Positions 1 to 8,835 of a stretch of DNA of 64,000 bases are shown one piece after another. Numbering within the stretch: position 1 is the stretch's first letter; each line of letters opens with the position of its first letter. A program made the position numbers and the translations under genes. This DNA is from Bacilli bacterium (lineage in GTDB: Bacteria; Bacillota_I; Bacilli_A; RF39; UBA660): positions 62,001 to 126,000 of the forward strand of contig JAFWRK010000001.1 of NCBI GenBank assembly GCA_017519965.1, read 5' to 3'. Under the pieces are notes generated by a model that was not told the origin of the DNA, did not search any database, and was given only the letters and a program-made list of their open reading frames with translations.

Positions 1-19
1 AAGCTCTTATTTTGTCGAT

Positions 20-712
20 TTACAACTTATTTACGAAGTCTTGTAAGTTTGAAGGTTTTAGACTTAATCCACCTAATAGATAACCATCTATTGTCTTACA
101 TTTTTTTAACTCATCTATATTACTATCATTAGCACTTCCACCATAAAGTACTTTATTATTATATTTAGACTTTATAAAATTATTAATTTCTTCTATTTGT
201 TCATTAGTAGGTATTAATCCTGTACCTATAGACCAAATTGGTTCATAAGCTATAATTACTTTATCTTTCTTTTCTTTATCTAATGAATCTAGAGCAATTC
301 TTAACTCTTCTTCTATTATTTCTTTTTCTTTTCCTTCTAGTCTTTCTTCTTTAGTTTCTCCGCAACATAGTATTGGAATAATATCTTGATCAAATAGTTT
401 TTCAATTTTTAATTTTATTTCTTCATTTGTTTCTCTTTGTTTTTCTCTTCTTTCACTATGACCAACGATACAGTACTTAACACCATATGATTTTAGCTGG
501 TCTGCAGATACTTCTCCTGTATGTGCACCATTAGTATCGCAACTTACATTTTGTGCTGCTAAATCTAATGTTCTTGTTTTTACATTAGGTATATTTATAA
601 ATGTAGGAGCTAATATCATTTGATGAGTAGTTTTAATATTATTTAATTCTTCTAAATATTTAATAAACTCTTCTTTTCCTAAATTACATTTATTATTTAA
701 TGCTACTATCAT
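20..712 (-). CDS. tpiA: Triosephosphate isomerase
   Basis: Interconverts dihydroxyacetone phosphate and glyceraldehyde 3-phosphate in cytosolic glycolysis. The 230-residue product has the TIM-barrel landmarks: N6 and K8 in the N-terminal substrate-binding strand, catalytic H85 in GHSERR, catalytic E157 in AYEPIWSIGTG, and the phosphate-binding YGGS and GGLSL loops. It is about 20 residues shorter than typical TpiA (around 250), with loops trimmed and all catalytic residues kept. It starts one base from the end of the upstream glycosyltransferase gene, so it is probably the distal gene of a pgk-to-tpiA unit; a phosphoglycerate mutase may follow outside the window (inference). Confidence 0.95.
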   Translation of the reverse strand: MIVALNNKCNLGKEEFIKYLEELNNIKTTHQMILAPTFINIPNVKTRTLDLAAQNVSCDTNGAHTGEVSADQLKSYGVKYCIVGHSERREKQRETNEEIKLKIEKLFDQDIIPILCCGETKEERLEGKEKEIIEEELRIALDSLDKEKKDKVIIAYEPIWSIGTGLIPTNEQIEEINNFIKSKYNNKVLYGGSANDSNIDELKKCKTIDGYLLGGLSLKPSNLQDFVNKL

Positions 713-713
713 A

Positions 714-1943
714 TTATTCTCCTTTTACTTTTTTTATTATTTTAGATATAAAACCAAATCTATATTCAGCTTCTTTATCTTTAATTGCTCTTTCATATAC
801 TTCTAATACTCTTGTTGCATAAGCTTTTGAACTACAATGTTCTGCTTGAATACGAGCTTGTTGATTAAATCTTGATCTTAAGTTATTATCATTTACTAGT
901 TCTAATACTTCATCTATGTACTCTTTTTCTGTATCAAATATTCTACCATTTAATTCATCTGTTACTGTTCCAGCAAATGATTCATCTCTAATACATAATG
1001 GAGTTGTTCCAGATGCCATAGCTTCTATTACTGTTAACCCTTGAGTTTCTGAAGTAGATGCTGTTGCAAATAAGTCTGCTACATGATAATAGACTGGTAT
1101 CTCTTCCCATGCAGCTTTTCCATTAAATATGACTCTATCTCCTAAATCTAGAGAGTTAGCTAATTGTTCATATTTTTCTTTATCAGGTCCATCTCCAACT
1201 ATTAATAATCTAATATTGTTATTTTCTTCTATTAGTTTTTTCTCAGCTTTTATTAAAAATTCAACATTTTTTTCTTCTGCTAATCTACCTACAAAAAGAA
1301 TAATAAAGTCTTTCTTTTTTATATTTAATTTTTTTCTTAAAAGTTCTACATCTTTTTTATCAACATTTTCTACAAAGAATCTTTCTACTTCTATTCCTGT
1401 TGGAATAATATGTATATTCTTAGTAAATTCATATTTTTCTTTAAACAATCTATATATCTTATTAGTTGGTACTATAAGCTCATGAGCTGTCTTATCACAA
1501 TAGAATTTAGTTAAATATTCGACGATCTTTTTACTTGATTTATCAAAATATCCATGAGTTATATAATGAGTATAATCTTCATACAAAGTATGATATGTAT
1601 GTACTAATGGTAAATTAAATTGTTTAGCAAATATTCTTGCTAAAATACCAATTCCAAATTCTGTATGTGAATGAATTACATCAAGTTTCCAGTTTTTCAT
1701 TTTATTAATCATAGAAATCGGATATATCCTACTTAATCTATAATCATATATTCCTACAGGAATGCCTGGAATCTTTAGTATTCTTTCTTTTTCATCATAT
1801 TCATATTTTAAGGCATGACTACTTACTGTTACTACATATACTATGTGTCCTTGTTTCTCTAAAGCTTTTTTTAACATAGCAACACTTGTAGATACTCCAT
1901 TTATATATGGAGGATATGAATCGGTAAATAACCCAATTCTCAT
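714..1943 (-). CDS. GT4 glycosyltransferase, probably diacylglycerol glucosyltransferase
   Basis: A 409-residue GT-B fold glycosyltransferase of family 4. The N-terminal motif FTDSYPPYINGVSTS (residues 7-21) and the C-terminal E-x7-E nucleotide-sugar motif (E299 and E307 in SETQGLTVIEAM) are both clear. This N-terminus is typical of enzymes making mono-glucosyl-diacylglycerol in Firmicutes and mollicutes, so a membrane glycolipid role is likely, though the acceptor cannot be read from sequence. Its start overlaps the stop of the upstream flippase-like gene, which supports a joint role in envelope lipid synthesis. It lies inside a glycolytic gene cluster. Alternative: a cell-wall or mannosyl GT4. 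Confidence 0.85.
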   Translation of the reverse strand: MRIGLFTDSYPPYINGVSTSVAMLKKALEKQGHIVYVVTVSSHALKYEYDEKERILKIPGIPVGIYDYRLSRIYPISMINKMKNWKLDVIHSHTEFGIGILARIFAKQFNLPLVHTYHTLYEDYTHYITHGYFDKSSKKIVEYLTKFYCDKTAHELIVPTNKIYRLFKEKYEFTKNIHIIPTGIEVERFFVENVDKKDVELLRKKLNIKKKDFIILFVGRLAEEKNVEFLIKAEKKLIEENNNIRLLIVGDGPDKEKYEQLANSLDLGDRVIFNGKAAWEEIPVYYHVADLFATASTSETQGLTVIEAMASGTTPLCIRDESFAGTVTDELNGRIFDTEKEYIDEVLELVNDNNLRSRFNQQARIQAEHCSSKAYATRVLEVYERAIKDKEAEYRFGFISKIIKKVKGE

Positions 1944-2953
1944 TATTTCACCTTCTTTTCTAAGCTAAATGCTAAGGCTCCTAATATAATACCAAAATAA
2001 TATGTAATAAATCTCCATACTATTAAAACTGCTGATATTATATTTTTACTTAAAAAATTTCCATAGAATTGTAAAAATCCAAATTCTATTCCACCACTAG
2101 CTCCTGGAATTGGTACAAATGAACCAATTAATAGTACATAAGCTGAGGCTGTTATTGTATTAAATATATTTAAACTTGTAAAATCTCCCATACTGAAGAC
2201 TATAAATATCGGAATTATATATTGGCATGTTAAACTTAAGAAGTTTAGGAAAACTCCTTGTACAAATAATCCTCTTCTATTTCTTAACATACTTGCACTT
2301 TCATGAAAGTGATCAAGTTTAGTATTATATTTTTCTTCTACTTGTTCTCTATTCTTTACAATTTTTAAATTACATAAAATATCTAATATTGAATTAAATA
2401 TCTTTTTAGTAAGTGTTTTAGATATTGAAATAATTAATAATACTACTGCTACTAGAGTATTTATTAGAAAACCTAATAATACTAATTTTCTCAACATCTC
2501 TGCTTTAGGAAATATATGAAATAAAAAGTTATATCCAACGGCTATAGCTCCATATATAACTAGAGCTGTCTGATAAAATATAAAATTTTGTATAGATATA
2601 TTAGTTGCTTCTACTCCACTTATATTGTGTTCTCTAAGCATATATATTTCCATTGGTTGTCCACCTGTAGAAAAAGGTGTTATTCCATTAAAAAATTGAA
2701 TTATTACATTATGCTTTATAGCTTCTTTTAATGTAATTTTACTTTTGTCATTAACAGTTATATAGTTAGCAATTGCTTTAAAAAAAATAGATACAAAGAA
2801 AAAGAAGATAGCAATTACTATATAGATAACTTTCATGCCTGATAAAGCATTTAATATTTCTTTATAATCATCTTTTAATAAGATAAATAATATTACTATT
2901 GTTATAGCTAAAAGAAATATTGTGTTCTTTTTTATATTATTAATTAGTTTCAT
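1943..2953 (-). CDS. Flippase-like membrane protein (LPG_synthase_TM/UPF0104 family)
   Basis: A 336-residue polytopic protein with about eight hydrophobic segments. It resembles the membrane domain of MprF and the UPF0104/AglD2 family (PF03706), including the central FSTGGQPMEIYMLRE motif and the C-terminal PIPGASGGIEFGF motif typical of that family. These proteins are believed to flip or handle lipids at the cytoplasmic membrane. No soluble lysyl-transferase domain is attached, so it is not full-length MprF. Overlapping starts and stops link it with the downstream glycolipid glycosyltransferase and the upstream GNAT-like gene, suggesting it moves or presents that glycolipid (inference). Confidence 0.8.
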   Translation of the reverse strand: MKLINNIKKNTIFLLAITIVILFILLKDDYKEILNALSGMKVIYIVIAIFFFFVSIFFKAIANYITVNDKSKITLKEAIKHNVIIQFFNGITPFSTGGQPMEIYMLREHNISGVEATNISIQNFIFYQTALVIYGAIAVGYNFLFHIFPKAEMLRKLVLLGFLINTLVAVVLLIISISKTLTKKIFNSILDILCNLKIVKNREQVEEKYNTKLDHFHESASMLRNRRGLFVQGVFLNFLSLTCQYIIPIFIVFSMGDFTSLNIFNTITASAYVLLIGSFVPIPGASGGIEFGFLQFYGNFLSKNIISAVLIVWRFITYYFGIILGALAFSLEKKVK

Positions 2954-3465
2954 TACATAACCTTACTCATTTCTATCATATCTTCTTTTTCTTTTTGTAA
3001 TATAATTTTGTTTGATGTTTCATCAACTTTATCTAAATCTATATAACCATCATTTATTAATTGATTATATAAATTATCGTTCTTTTCAATTGATACAAAT
3101 ACTCTTTCCATACCTTCTCTATTAAATGCATAATTGCTTGCAATGTCCATTATTTCTCTTGTTCTTGTAGTTTTTTTCAACTGTGCAGGTAATAATTCAC
3201 ATAATTTTATATCTCTTTCTTCTCTTATCCAACAATAATCTTTAATCTTATCTTTATCCATAGAAAAAACTATAATATTTATTTCATTATTATTCATTCT
3301 ATTTTTATCATATTCTTCTTTTGAATATTTATCTCTTGTTTCAATTAAATATTGTGTTACTGGAAATCTATTATCATTACGTGATTCAAAATCATTAAAT
3401 AATTTTATATGATTTGTTTCATATGGACTTGCTACTTTGTAGTCATTTGTACTCAATTGTCTCAC
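2953..3465 (-). CDS. Small soluble protein, possibly GNAT-type acetyltransferase
   Basis: A 170-residue soluble protein with no signal peptide. The arrangement of beta-strands, an arginine-rich stretch (KKTTRTREIMDIASNYAF) and the end motif 'ERVFVSIEKNDNLYNQLINDGYIDL' region resembles the acetyl-CoA-binding part of GNAT enzymes, where a helix is followed by a strand and a 'lies alone/neighbour' loop; the glycine-rich Q/RxxGxG/A motif is not preserved, so this is tentative. The start is uncertain: a GTG at 3465 opens the frame, but the best ribosome site (AGGTGA) lies over that codon and would fit a TTG at 3456. The gene overlaps the downstream flippase-like gene by one base. Confidence 0.4.
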   Translation of the reverse strand: MRQLSTNDYKVASPYETNHIKLFNDFESRNDNRFPVTQYLIETRDKYSKEEYDKNRMNNNEINIIVFSMDKDKIKDYCWIREERDIKLCELLPAQLKKTTRTREIMDIASNYAFNREGMERVFVSIEKNDNLYNQLINDGYIDLDKVDETSNKIILQKEKEDMIEMSKVM

Positions 3466-3481
3466 CTACTTATTATTAACT

Positions 3482-4660
3482 TTATTTTATTGCTTCAATT
3501 CCTGGTAATTTCTTACCTTCTAAGTATTCTAAAGTTGCTCCTCCTCCAGTAGATGCATGATATACTTTATCTTTTAGATTTGCTACTGTTGCTGCTGCAA
3601 CAATATCTCCTCCACCTAGTACTGTTTTAATATTATTATCAACTATATATTGTAATAATTTATCAGTATTAACTTTATATTTATCAAATTCATAGACTCC
3701 TAATGGTCCATTCCAAATAACTGATTTTGCTTCTTTTAAATTATTTTCAAATAATTCTAAAGTTTTAGATCCAATATCTAATCCCATTTCATCATCTGTT
3801 AAATCAGTTATATCTTTTTCTCTATATTCTTCATCATTTGTATATTCATTTGTAACTGCTACATCAACAGGTAATACAATCTTATCTTGATATTTAGCTA
3901 AGATATCTTTACAGAAGTCTAGACTTTCGGCATCTAATAATGACTTTCCTATATTGAATCCTTCAGCTTTTAAGAATGTAAATGCCATTCCTCCACCGAT
4001 AAGTATTTTATCTGCTTTTGTTACTAAATTCTCTATTACTCCAATTTTGTCAGCTACTTTTGCTCCTCCTAATACTACCATAAATGGTTTTTCAGGATTA
4101 TCTAAAATACTTAATGCATTTAATTCTTTTTCAATTAAGAATCCAAATGCAGATGTTTCTTGTAAATTTGTTGGTATTCCTACATTTGATGCATGAGCTC
4201 TATGAATAGTTCCAAATGCATCATTAATATAGACATCTCCTAGTGATGCCCAATAAGCTCCTAGTTCAGGATCATTTGAACTTTCTTTTTTACCATCTAA
4301 ATCTTCATAACGAGTATTTTGCATTAATATTACATCGCCATCATTCATATTATTAATGGCATTTTCTAATTTTTCTCCTCTAGTTGCATTAACAAATTTA
4401 ACTTCCTTATTTAGTAATTCACTTAATCTTACTGCTACTGGAGCTAAATTATTCTTTTCTAAATCAGCTTCTTCTTTTACTCTTCCAAGGTGTGACATTA
4501 GAATTACTTTAGCATTATGATCTAAAGCATATTGAATTGTAGGTATTGCTCCTACTATTCTAGTATCATCTACTATTTTACCTTCTTTAATTGGTACATT
4601 GAAATCGCATCTTATTAAGACCTTCTTATTATTTAATTCTAAATCTTTAATTGTTTTCAA
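3482..4660 (-). CDS. pgk: Phosphoglycerate kinase
   Basis: Transfers phosphate from 1,3-bisphosphoglycerate to ADP in glycolysis. The 392-residue product has the N-terminal RCDFNVP motif (17-23), the substrate-binding SHLGR motif, the nucleotide-domain GGAKVADKIGV motif and the C-terminal GGGDIVAA loop, at the family's normal length. A strong AGGAGG ribosome site precedes the ATG. It sits directly downstream of gap but is separated from it by a good hairpin terminator, so it depends on read-through or on its own promoter in the roughly 75-base gap. Confidence 0.97.
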   Translation of the reverse strand: MKTIKDLELNNKKVLIRCDFNVPIKEGKIVDDTRIVGAIPTIQYALDHNAKVILMSHLGRVKEEADLEKNNLAPVAVRLSELLNKEVKFVNATRGEKLENAINNMNDGDVILMQNTRYEDLDGKKESSNDPELGAYWASLGDVYINDAFGTIHRAHASNVGIPTNLQETSAFGFLIEKELNALSILDNPEKPFMVVLGGAKVADKIGVIENLVTKADKILIGGGMAFTFLKAEGFNIGKSLLDAESLDFCKDILAKYQDKIVLPVDVAVTNEYTNDEEYREKDITDLTDDEMGLDIGSKTLELFENNLKEAKSVIWNGPLGVYEFDKYKVNTDKLLQYIVDNNIKTVLGGGDIVAAATVANLKDKVYHASTGGGATLEYLEGKKLPGIEAIK

Positions 4661-4705
4661 TTTACAATCCTCCTGTCATAATTTGAGTATATCACTATTT
4701 AACAA

Positions 4706-4730
4706 TAAAAAAAAGGAGAAACCTCCTTTT
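4706..4730 (-). terminator. Rho-independent terminator after gap
   Basis: Inverted repeat AAAAGGAG (4711-4718) and CTCCTTTT (4723-4730) with a 4-base loop. On the minus strand it is followed by a run of T (A-run 4706-4714). It lies seven bases after the gap stop codon and before pgk. Confidence 0.85.
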
Positions 4731-4736
4731 TGACTT

Positions 4737-5741
4737 TTATTTACTCATTAAATATTTAGCAGTTCTAACCATTTGAGCAGTATATGACATTTCATTATCA
4801 TACCATGATACTACTTTTACTAATTGTTTTCCATCTACTTCTAATACTGATGTAGATAAACCATCAACTAGAGAACCGCAACGTCTTCCAATTACGTCAC
4901 TTGAAACAATTGGATCGTCAGTATATTCAAGTGTTTCATTTGTATGAGCTTTTAATACAGAATTAATTTCTTCTGCTGTTGTATTTCTACCTAATTCAAG
5001 AACTAAATCTACTACTGATCCAGTTGGTACTGGTACTCTCATAGCTGTTCCTTCTAATTTACCATCTAAGTTAGGGCATACTTTTCCAATTGCAGAAGCT
5101 GCTCCTGTTGAAGCTGGTACAATATTTGCTGCACAAGCTCTTCCACGACGAGCCTTAATTCCTTTTTTATGAGCTACATCTAATGTTGCTTGATCATTAG
5201 TATAAGCATGAACTGTTGTCATGTATCCTTTATTAATTCCAAATTCTTTGTCTAATACATCAACAACTGGTGCTAAACAGTTAGTAGTACAACTTGCTGC
5301 TGAAATAATTTTTTCATCTCCAGTTAATATTTCATGATTAACATTGTATACTACAGTTTTAACATCACCTTTAGCTGGTGCAGAAATAATAACTTTCTTT
5401 GCTCCAGCATTAATATGAGCCATTGCCTTTTCATCAGAACAGAATAGACCAGTGCATTCAAATACTACATCTACATCTAAGTCTTTCCAAGGTAATAGTG
5501 CTGGATCTTTTTCAGCGTATACTTTAACCTTTCTGTTACCTACTACTATCATATCTCCTTCAAATGATATTTCGTCGATACGATAATTTCTGTGGTTTGT
5601 ATCATATTTTAGTAAGTAAGCTAATTGTTCTGCATCTGTTAAATCATTGATTGCAACTACTTCAAATTCTGGATTCTCTTCCATTAAACGGAAACATAAT
5701 CTTCCGATTCTACCAAATCCATTGATTGCTACCTTTATCAT
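4737..5741 (-). CDS. gap: Glyceraldehyde-3-phosphate dehydrogenase
   Basis: NAD-dependent oxidation and phosphorylation of glyceraldehyde 3-phosphate. The 334-residue product starts MIKVAINGFGRIGR (Rossmann dinucleotide motif at 8-14), has the catalytic C151 in SAASCTTNCLAP and H178 in TTVHAY, and ends with the conserved WYDNEMSYTAQ segment. The frame stays open 99 bases further upstream, but the start at 5741 is chosen because a GGAGG site sits 10 bases before it and the extra N-terminus matches nothing in the family; the upstream part also overlaps the promoter. It is probably the main catabolic GAPDH, as no second copy is visible here. Confidence 0.97.
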   Translation of the reverse strand: MIKVAINGFGRIGRLCFRLMEENPEFEVVAINDLTDAEQLAYLLKYDTNHRNYRIDEISFEGDMIVVGNRKVKVYAEKDPALLPWKDLDVDVVFECTGLFCSDEKAMAHINAGAKKVIISAPAKGDVKTVVYNVNHEILTGDEKIISAASCTTNCLAPVVDVLDKEFGINKGYMTTVHAYTNDQATLDVAHKKGIKARRGRACAANIVPASTGAASAIGKVCPNLDGKLEGTAMRVPVPTGSVVDLVLELGRNTTAEEINSVLKAHTNETLEYTDDPIVSSDVIGRRCGSLVDGLSTSVLEVDGKQLVKVVSWYDNEMSYTAQMVRTAKYLMSK

Positions 5742-5763
5742 TTTATCTATCCTCCATGATTTT

Positions 5764-5792
5764 ATTATATTATCTAATTTTTTTTCTTTCAA
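5764..5792 (-). promoter_or_regulatory. Sigma-A type promoter of gap
   Basis: Minus-strand -35 TTGAAA (5787-5792), 17-base spacer, -10 TATAAT (5764-5769), about 23 bases before the chosen gap start. It lies inside the extended open frame, which supports the shorter start. Confidence 0.75.
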
Positions 5793-5830
5793 CAAGATAG
5801 ACTTATTTTGACAAAATGAAATGTAAATAA

Positions 5831-5857
5831 AAATATCCACAGAAATTGTGGATATTT
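5831..5857 (-). terminator. Hairpin terminator built on the TATCCACA/TGTGGATA dyad
   Basis: Perfect 11-base stem AAATATCCACA (5831-5841) and TGTGGATATTT (5847-5857), loop GAAAT. It lies downstream of the zinc-ribbon gene (minus strand), with an A/T-run that can supply the U-tract. The same dyad recurs at 6661, 36801, 45264, 46140 and 47241; see findings. Confidence 0.7.
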
Positions 5858-5887
5858 TTTATATAATTGGAGATATTAAATAGTAAT

Positions 5888-6358
5888 CTACCAACCTGTA
5901 ATTTCGTCTAATTCATAATGATCTATTTGATTAATGCTCTCTGTACATATAGCTTTAAACTTCCATGTACCATTTGCTTTTAAATTGTTCACGTTATCCA
6001 TACATGTACCAAGGGTGTTTCCTTCTGCATCATATGTAGTAAAAGTAATTTGTGCATAGTCATAATCTTTATCTTTATTGTTTTGAACTTTTCCTTCTAT
6101 ATACATAGCAAAATCATTTGATTCATCAGATACATTATGTTCAAGTAAAGTAAACTTTTCAGCTTTTTCAACACTTCCTGATTCTGTTGATGATGATCCA
6201 CTGCTTCCAGCTCCTGCTATTACACCAATTATAACAATTACAATAATTGCTATAATCCATTTTGGCATTCCTAACTTTCCTCCACATTTAGGACATCTTT
6301 TTGCTCCTTTTGCTATTTGTTCTTTACAATGCTTACAAACCTTAGTATTATTATCCAT
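5888..6358 (-). CDS. Zinc-ribbon, single-TM, FxLYD-type domain protein
   Basis: A 156-residue protein with an N-terminal four-cysteine zinc ribbon (CKHC at 8-11, CPKC at 22-25), one membrane helix (about 34-50), a Gly/Ser linker and an extracytoplasmic beta-sandwich resembling the FxLYD domain (VSDESNDFAMYIEGKVQNNKDKDYDYAQITFTTYD region). The topology puts the ribbon in the cytosol and the domain outside. Function is unknown; such proteins are common in Firmicutes and often linked to envelope stress. Good AGGAG ribosome site. It is transcribed alone, divergently from the small plus-strand regulator. Confidence 0.7.
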   Translation of the reverse strand: MDNNTKVCKHCKEQIAKGAKRCPKCGGKLGMPKWIIAIIVIVIIGVIAGAGSSGSSSTESGSVEKAEKFTLLEHNVSDESNDFAMYIEGKVQNNKDKDYDYAQITFTTYDAEGNTLGTCMDNVNNLKANGTWKFKAICTESINQIDHYELDEITGW

Positions 6359-6474
6359 ACTTTCTAATTCTCCTTTCTATTTTGATTATAACAATATATA
6401 TTAGATTTTTCTAGTATATTTTCTAATATATTTTTTAACTTATATAAATATTACAATATTAGTAGGTGATATGT

Positions 6475-6657
6475 ATGGATTTTATACCAAAAATTAATAA
6501 AAAAGAGAAAGTTTCTGTTTACAAGTCTTTATATATAAGGGAAGAATTGGTAAATAAGATTGAAAAAATAGCTAAAGATAATAATACTTCTTTTAATAAT
6601 GTTATTGTTAGTATGATAGAAGCTTGTCTTGAAGAAAACGAAAAAAATAATAAATAA
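6475..6657 (+). CDS. Small ribbon-helix-helix-like protein
   Basis: A 60-residue basic protein: a short strand (KVSVYKSLYI), then two helices (REELVNKIEKIAKDN and SFNNVIVSMIEACLEE). This is the layout of Arc/CopG ribbon-helix-helix DNA-binding proteins. A GTG at 6466 would add three residues, but AGGTGA at 6464-6469 is correctly spaced for the ATG at 6475. It stands alone on the plus strand between two minus-strand genes and ends in a shared hairpin terminator. Its target is unknown; the divergent promoter region at 6360-6470 is an obvious candidate (inference). Confidence 0.55.
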   Translation: MDFIPKINKKEKVSVYKSLYIREELVNKIEKIAKDNNTSFNNVIVSMIEACLEENEKNNK

Positions 6658-6686
6658 AAATATCCACAATTTCTGTGGATATTTTT
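6656..6686. terminator. Bidirectional terminator with the TATCCACA/TGTGGATA dyad
   Basis: TATCCACA (6661-6668), loop ATTTC, TGTGGATA (6674-6681), flanked by an A-run and a T-run that extend the stem. It lies between convergent genes, so it can stop transcription from both sides. Its core is the exact reverse complement of the 5831-5857 hairpin core. Confidence 0.8.
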
Positions 6687-6687
6687 T

Positions 6688-8337
6688 TTACTCAAAATAA
6701 CTTCCTCCAATAAATTCTCTAATTATAGAATCTTCAGGAATAGCATCTGATGGGATTGGTAAGAATAGTCTTAAGAAATTTAACAATCTTATTGATTCTT
6801 CATAATATTCAGAGTCTGCTGGCACTGAATAAAGAAGTGGTTCAACATAAGTTTTTAATACTCCCAATTCATATATTAATGCTGAATTAAATGTTGAATC
6901 AGCTTCATCTTGATATGGGAATATATATTTTTCTTCTCCTTCTCTTACACTCTTCCACATAGCTAGTGTTTCTTCTACTGGATGTCCTCTAGTCCTATTG
7001 TCTCTAATTATTCTTCTTAATAATCTATTATCTGTTGTTGAAATACGGTTGTGATCATCCATATTAATTTCAGTAAGAGCTGAAATATATATTTTATACT
7101 TTTTATTTCTTTCAATATTAGTTAGTACTTTGTTATCTAGAGCATGTATTCCTTCTATTACTAAAATATCATTTTTTTCAAGAAACATTTCTTGTTTATA
7201 TTCTTTTTTACCTATATAAAAATTATATGTAGGTGTTTTTACTGATTCACCATCTAATAATTTAGCAATTTGTTTATCAAATAAATCCAAATCTAGTGCT
7301 TCTAAACATTCGAAATCATAGTTACCATCTTCATCTTTAGGTGTTTGATTTCTTTCTAAAAAGTAATCATCCATTCCTAATACTTTAGGATTTAAACCAA
7401 AGCTTTTTAAATACATACATAGCTTCTTAGATGTAGTTGTTTTTCCTGATGATGAAGGTCCAGCTAATAAAACAATTCTTACTTTATTCTTCTTGTCATT
7501 AATTTCTTTTGCAATACTAAGTAATCTACTACTTTGTAGATTCTCATCTATTTTTATTAAATCATTAATCTTTCCACTTGATACTACTTCATTTAGTTCA
7601 GCAGAATTTTCTATTTTCATTATTTTAGCCCAATCTCTATATTGCTCAAATACTTCAAACATATTAGGATGTGGCTCATAGTCTTTTATCTTGTCATTTA
7701 TATAGACTGTTGGGAATCTTAATAAGAAACCATTATCTTTAATAAAAGTTAAATCAAAGTCTTTTACTCTTTCAGTAGATATAGGCATATAGTTATAGAA
7801 ATAATTATAATGATTTCCTAACCTATATAAATTAATATATGTATTAGTATTATACTTAAGAATACTTGCTTTTGTATGATCTCCTATATTTTCAAAATAA
7901 TTCATAGCTTCTATTCTATCAATTGTTACTTTTGTAATAGGCATATCAGCATCTACTATTGATTGCATTGCTTCTTTTATTGTTGCTACTTTTTCTTTTG
8001 TTATTTTAAAATTAGTTTCAATATATATTCCTTTATCTAATGAATGTTGAACTAACATGTTAGCTTTTCTACCATATAGTTTTTTTATTGCACATAAAAG
8101 GATATAAGTTAATCCACTTATATGACATCTATTACCTTCTCTTGTTGTTAAATCTAAGAATTCTACTTCTGCATCTTCTGTTAATGTAGCAGTTAATTCT
8201 TTTAATCTATTATTAACTCTAGCTAAAAGAATAGGATATTTACCATCCTTAGCTACATTTGCAACTTCTTCTAAAGTAATTCCTTTAGTTAGCTCATACT
8301 TCTTACCTTTAATAGTGACTTCAATTGTTTCTATCAT
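6688..8337 (-). CDS. Nucleoside (uridine-type) kinase with N-terminal TGS domain
   Basis: A 549-residue protein. Residues 1-63 form a TGS domain, 64-230 resemble the second N-terminal domain of threonyl-tRNA synthetase, and from about 285 on there is a P-loop kinase of the uridine kinase/phosphoribulokinase superfamily (Walker A GPSSSGKT at 293-300, later DDYF, EGIHAL and RRIIRD motifs). This fixed architecture is a known Firmicutes family annotated as nucleoside kinase. It probably phosphorylates uridine or cytidine; the role of the ThrRS-like half is unknown. It appears to be monocistronic or linked to the small upstream membrane-protein gene. Confidence 0.8.
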   Translation of the reverse strand: MIETIEVTIKGKKYELTKGITLEEVANVAKDGKYPILLARVNNRLKELTATLTEDAEVEFLDLTTREGNRCHISGLTYILLCAIKKLYGRKANMLVQHSLDKGIYIETNFKITKEKVATIKEAMQSIVDADMPITKVTIDRIEAMNYFENIGDHTKASILKYNTNTYINLYRLGNHYNYFYNYMPISTERVKDFDLTFIKDNGFLLRFPTVYINDKIKDYEPHPNMFEVFEQYRDWAKIMKIENSAELNEVVSSGKINDLIKIDENLQSSRLLSIAKEINDKKNKVRIVLLAGPSSSGKTTTSKKLCMYLKSFGLNPKVLGMDDYFLERNQTPKDEDGNYDFECLEALDLDLFDKQIAKLLDGESVKTPTYNFYIGKKEYKQEMFLEKNDILVIEGIHALDNKVLTNIERNKKYKIYISALTEINMDDHNRISTTDNRLLRRIIRDNRTRGHPVEETLAMWKSVREGEEKYIFPYQDEADSTFNSALIYELGVLKTYVEPLLYSVPADSEYYEESIRLLNFLRLFLPIPSDAIPEDSIIREFIGGSYFE

Positions 8338-8397
8338 ATTATCACCCTTCTATTCTCGTATTATTAGTATATCATAAATAGATAACTATTAATAATC

Positions 8398-8763
8398 TTA
8401 TTTATCTTCATTTACAGTATTCTTTTTTTCTTTTTTTTCTGAGGAAATAATTAATCCTATATATATAAGTAATAGTATTAATGTTATCATACCGAAAAGG
8501 GAGCTGTATGTTCTTTGATTTATTTCTTCTAGCATCATGTTTTGCTCATTCATAAAAAACATATTAGTAAGAAAACTACTTATAATAATACATATAAAAC
8601 ATATTATTTTTTTTACTTTAATTTTTATGATTGCAAATAATAATAGTAATAACGATACTATTGTTGCTGGAAAAATTAACTTTATAGATGACGAAATTAA
8701 GAAAGCTGGTATACAACCTATAAAGAAAATTGCTACTCTAATTAACTCTATTACACTTTCCAT
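8398..8763 (-). CDS. Small membrane protein, unknown function
   Basis: A 121-residue hydrophobic protein with about four membrane segments (roughly 7-25, 28-46, 50-68, 88-108) and a charged KKEKKN tail. It has a good GGAG ribosome site before the ATG at 8763. I do not recognise a family. It follows the whiA terminator and precedes the nucleoside kinase gene by 60 bases. Confidence 0.6.
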   Translation of the reverse strand: MESVIELIRVAIFFIGCIPAFLISSSIKLIFPATIVSLLLLLFAIIKIKVKKIICFICIIISSFLTNMFFMNEQNMMLEEINQRTYSSLFGMITLILLLIYIGLIISSEKKEKKNTVNEDK

Positions 8764-8802
8764 ATTATTCTCCTACTATATCTTAATTATATTATTTAAT
8801 AC

Positions 8803-8835
8803 AAAAAGAAACAAGATTATTTATTATCTTGTTTC
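8803..8835 (-). terminator. Terminator of the uvrA-whiA operon
   Basis: GAAACAAGAT (8808-8817) pairs with ATCTTGTTTC (8826-8835), followed on the minus strand by five T. The right arm lies inside the last codons of whiA, so hairpin and stop codon overlap. Confidence 0.8.

Noticed and set aside
1129..1485. Plus-strand open frame inside the glycosyltransferase gene, and similar mirror frames elsewhere
   Set aside because: They lie opposite well-supported genes, lack ribosome sites and encode low-complexity Ser/Ile/Phe-rich products caused by AT-rich codon use.
5742..5840. N-terminal extension of GAPDH
   Set aside because: It runs through the -10 and -35 boxes and has no ribosome site; the family begins at MIKVAINGFG.
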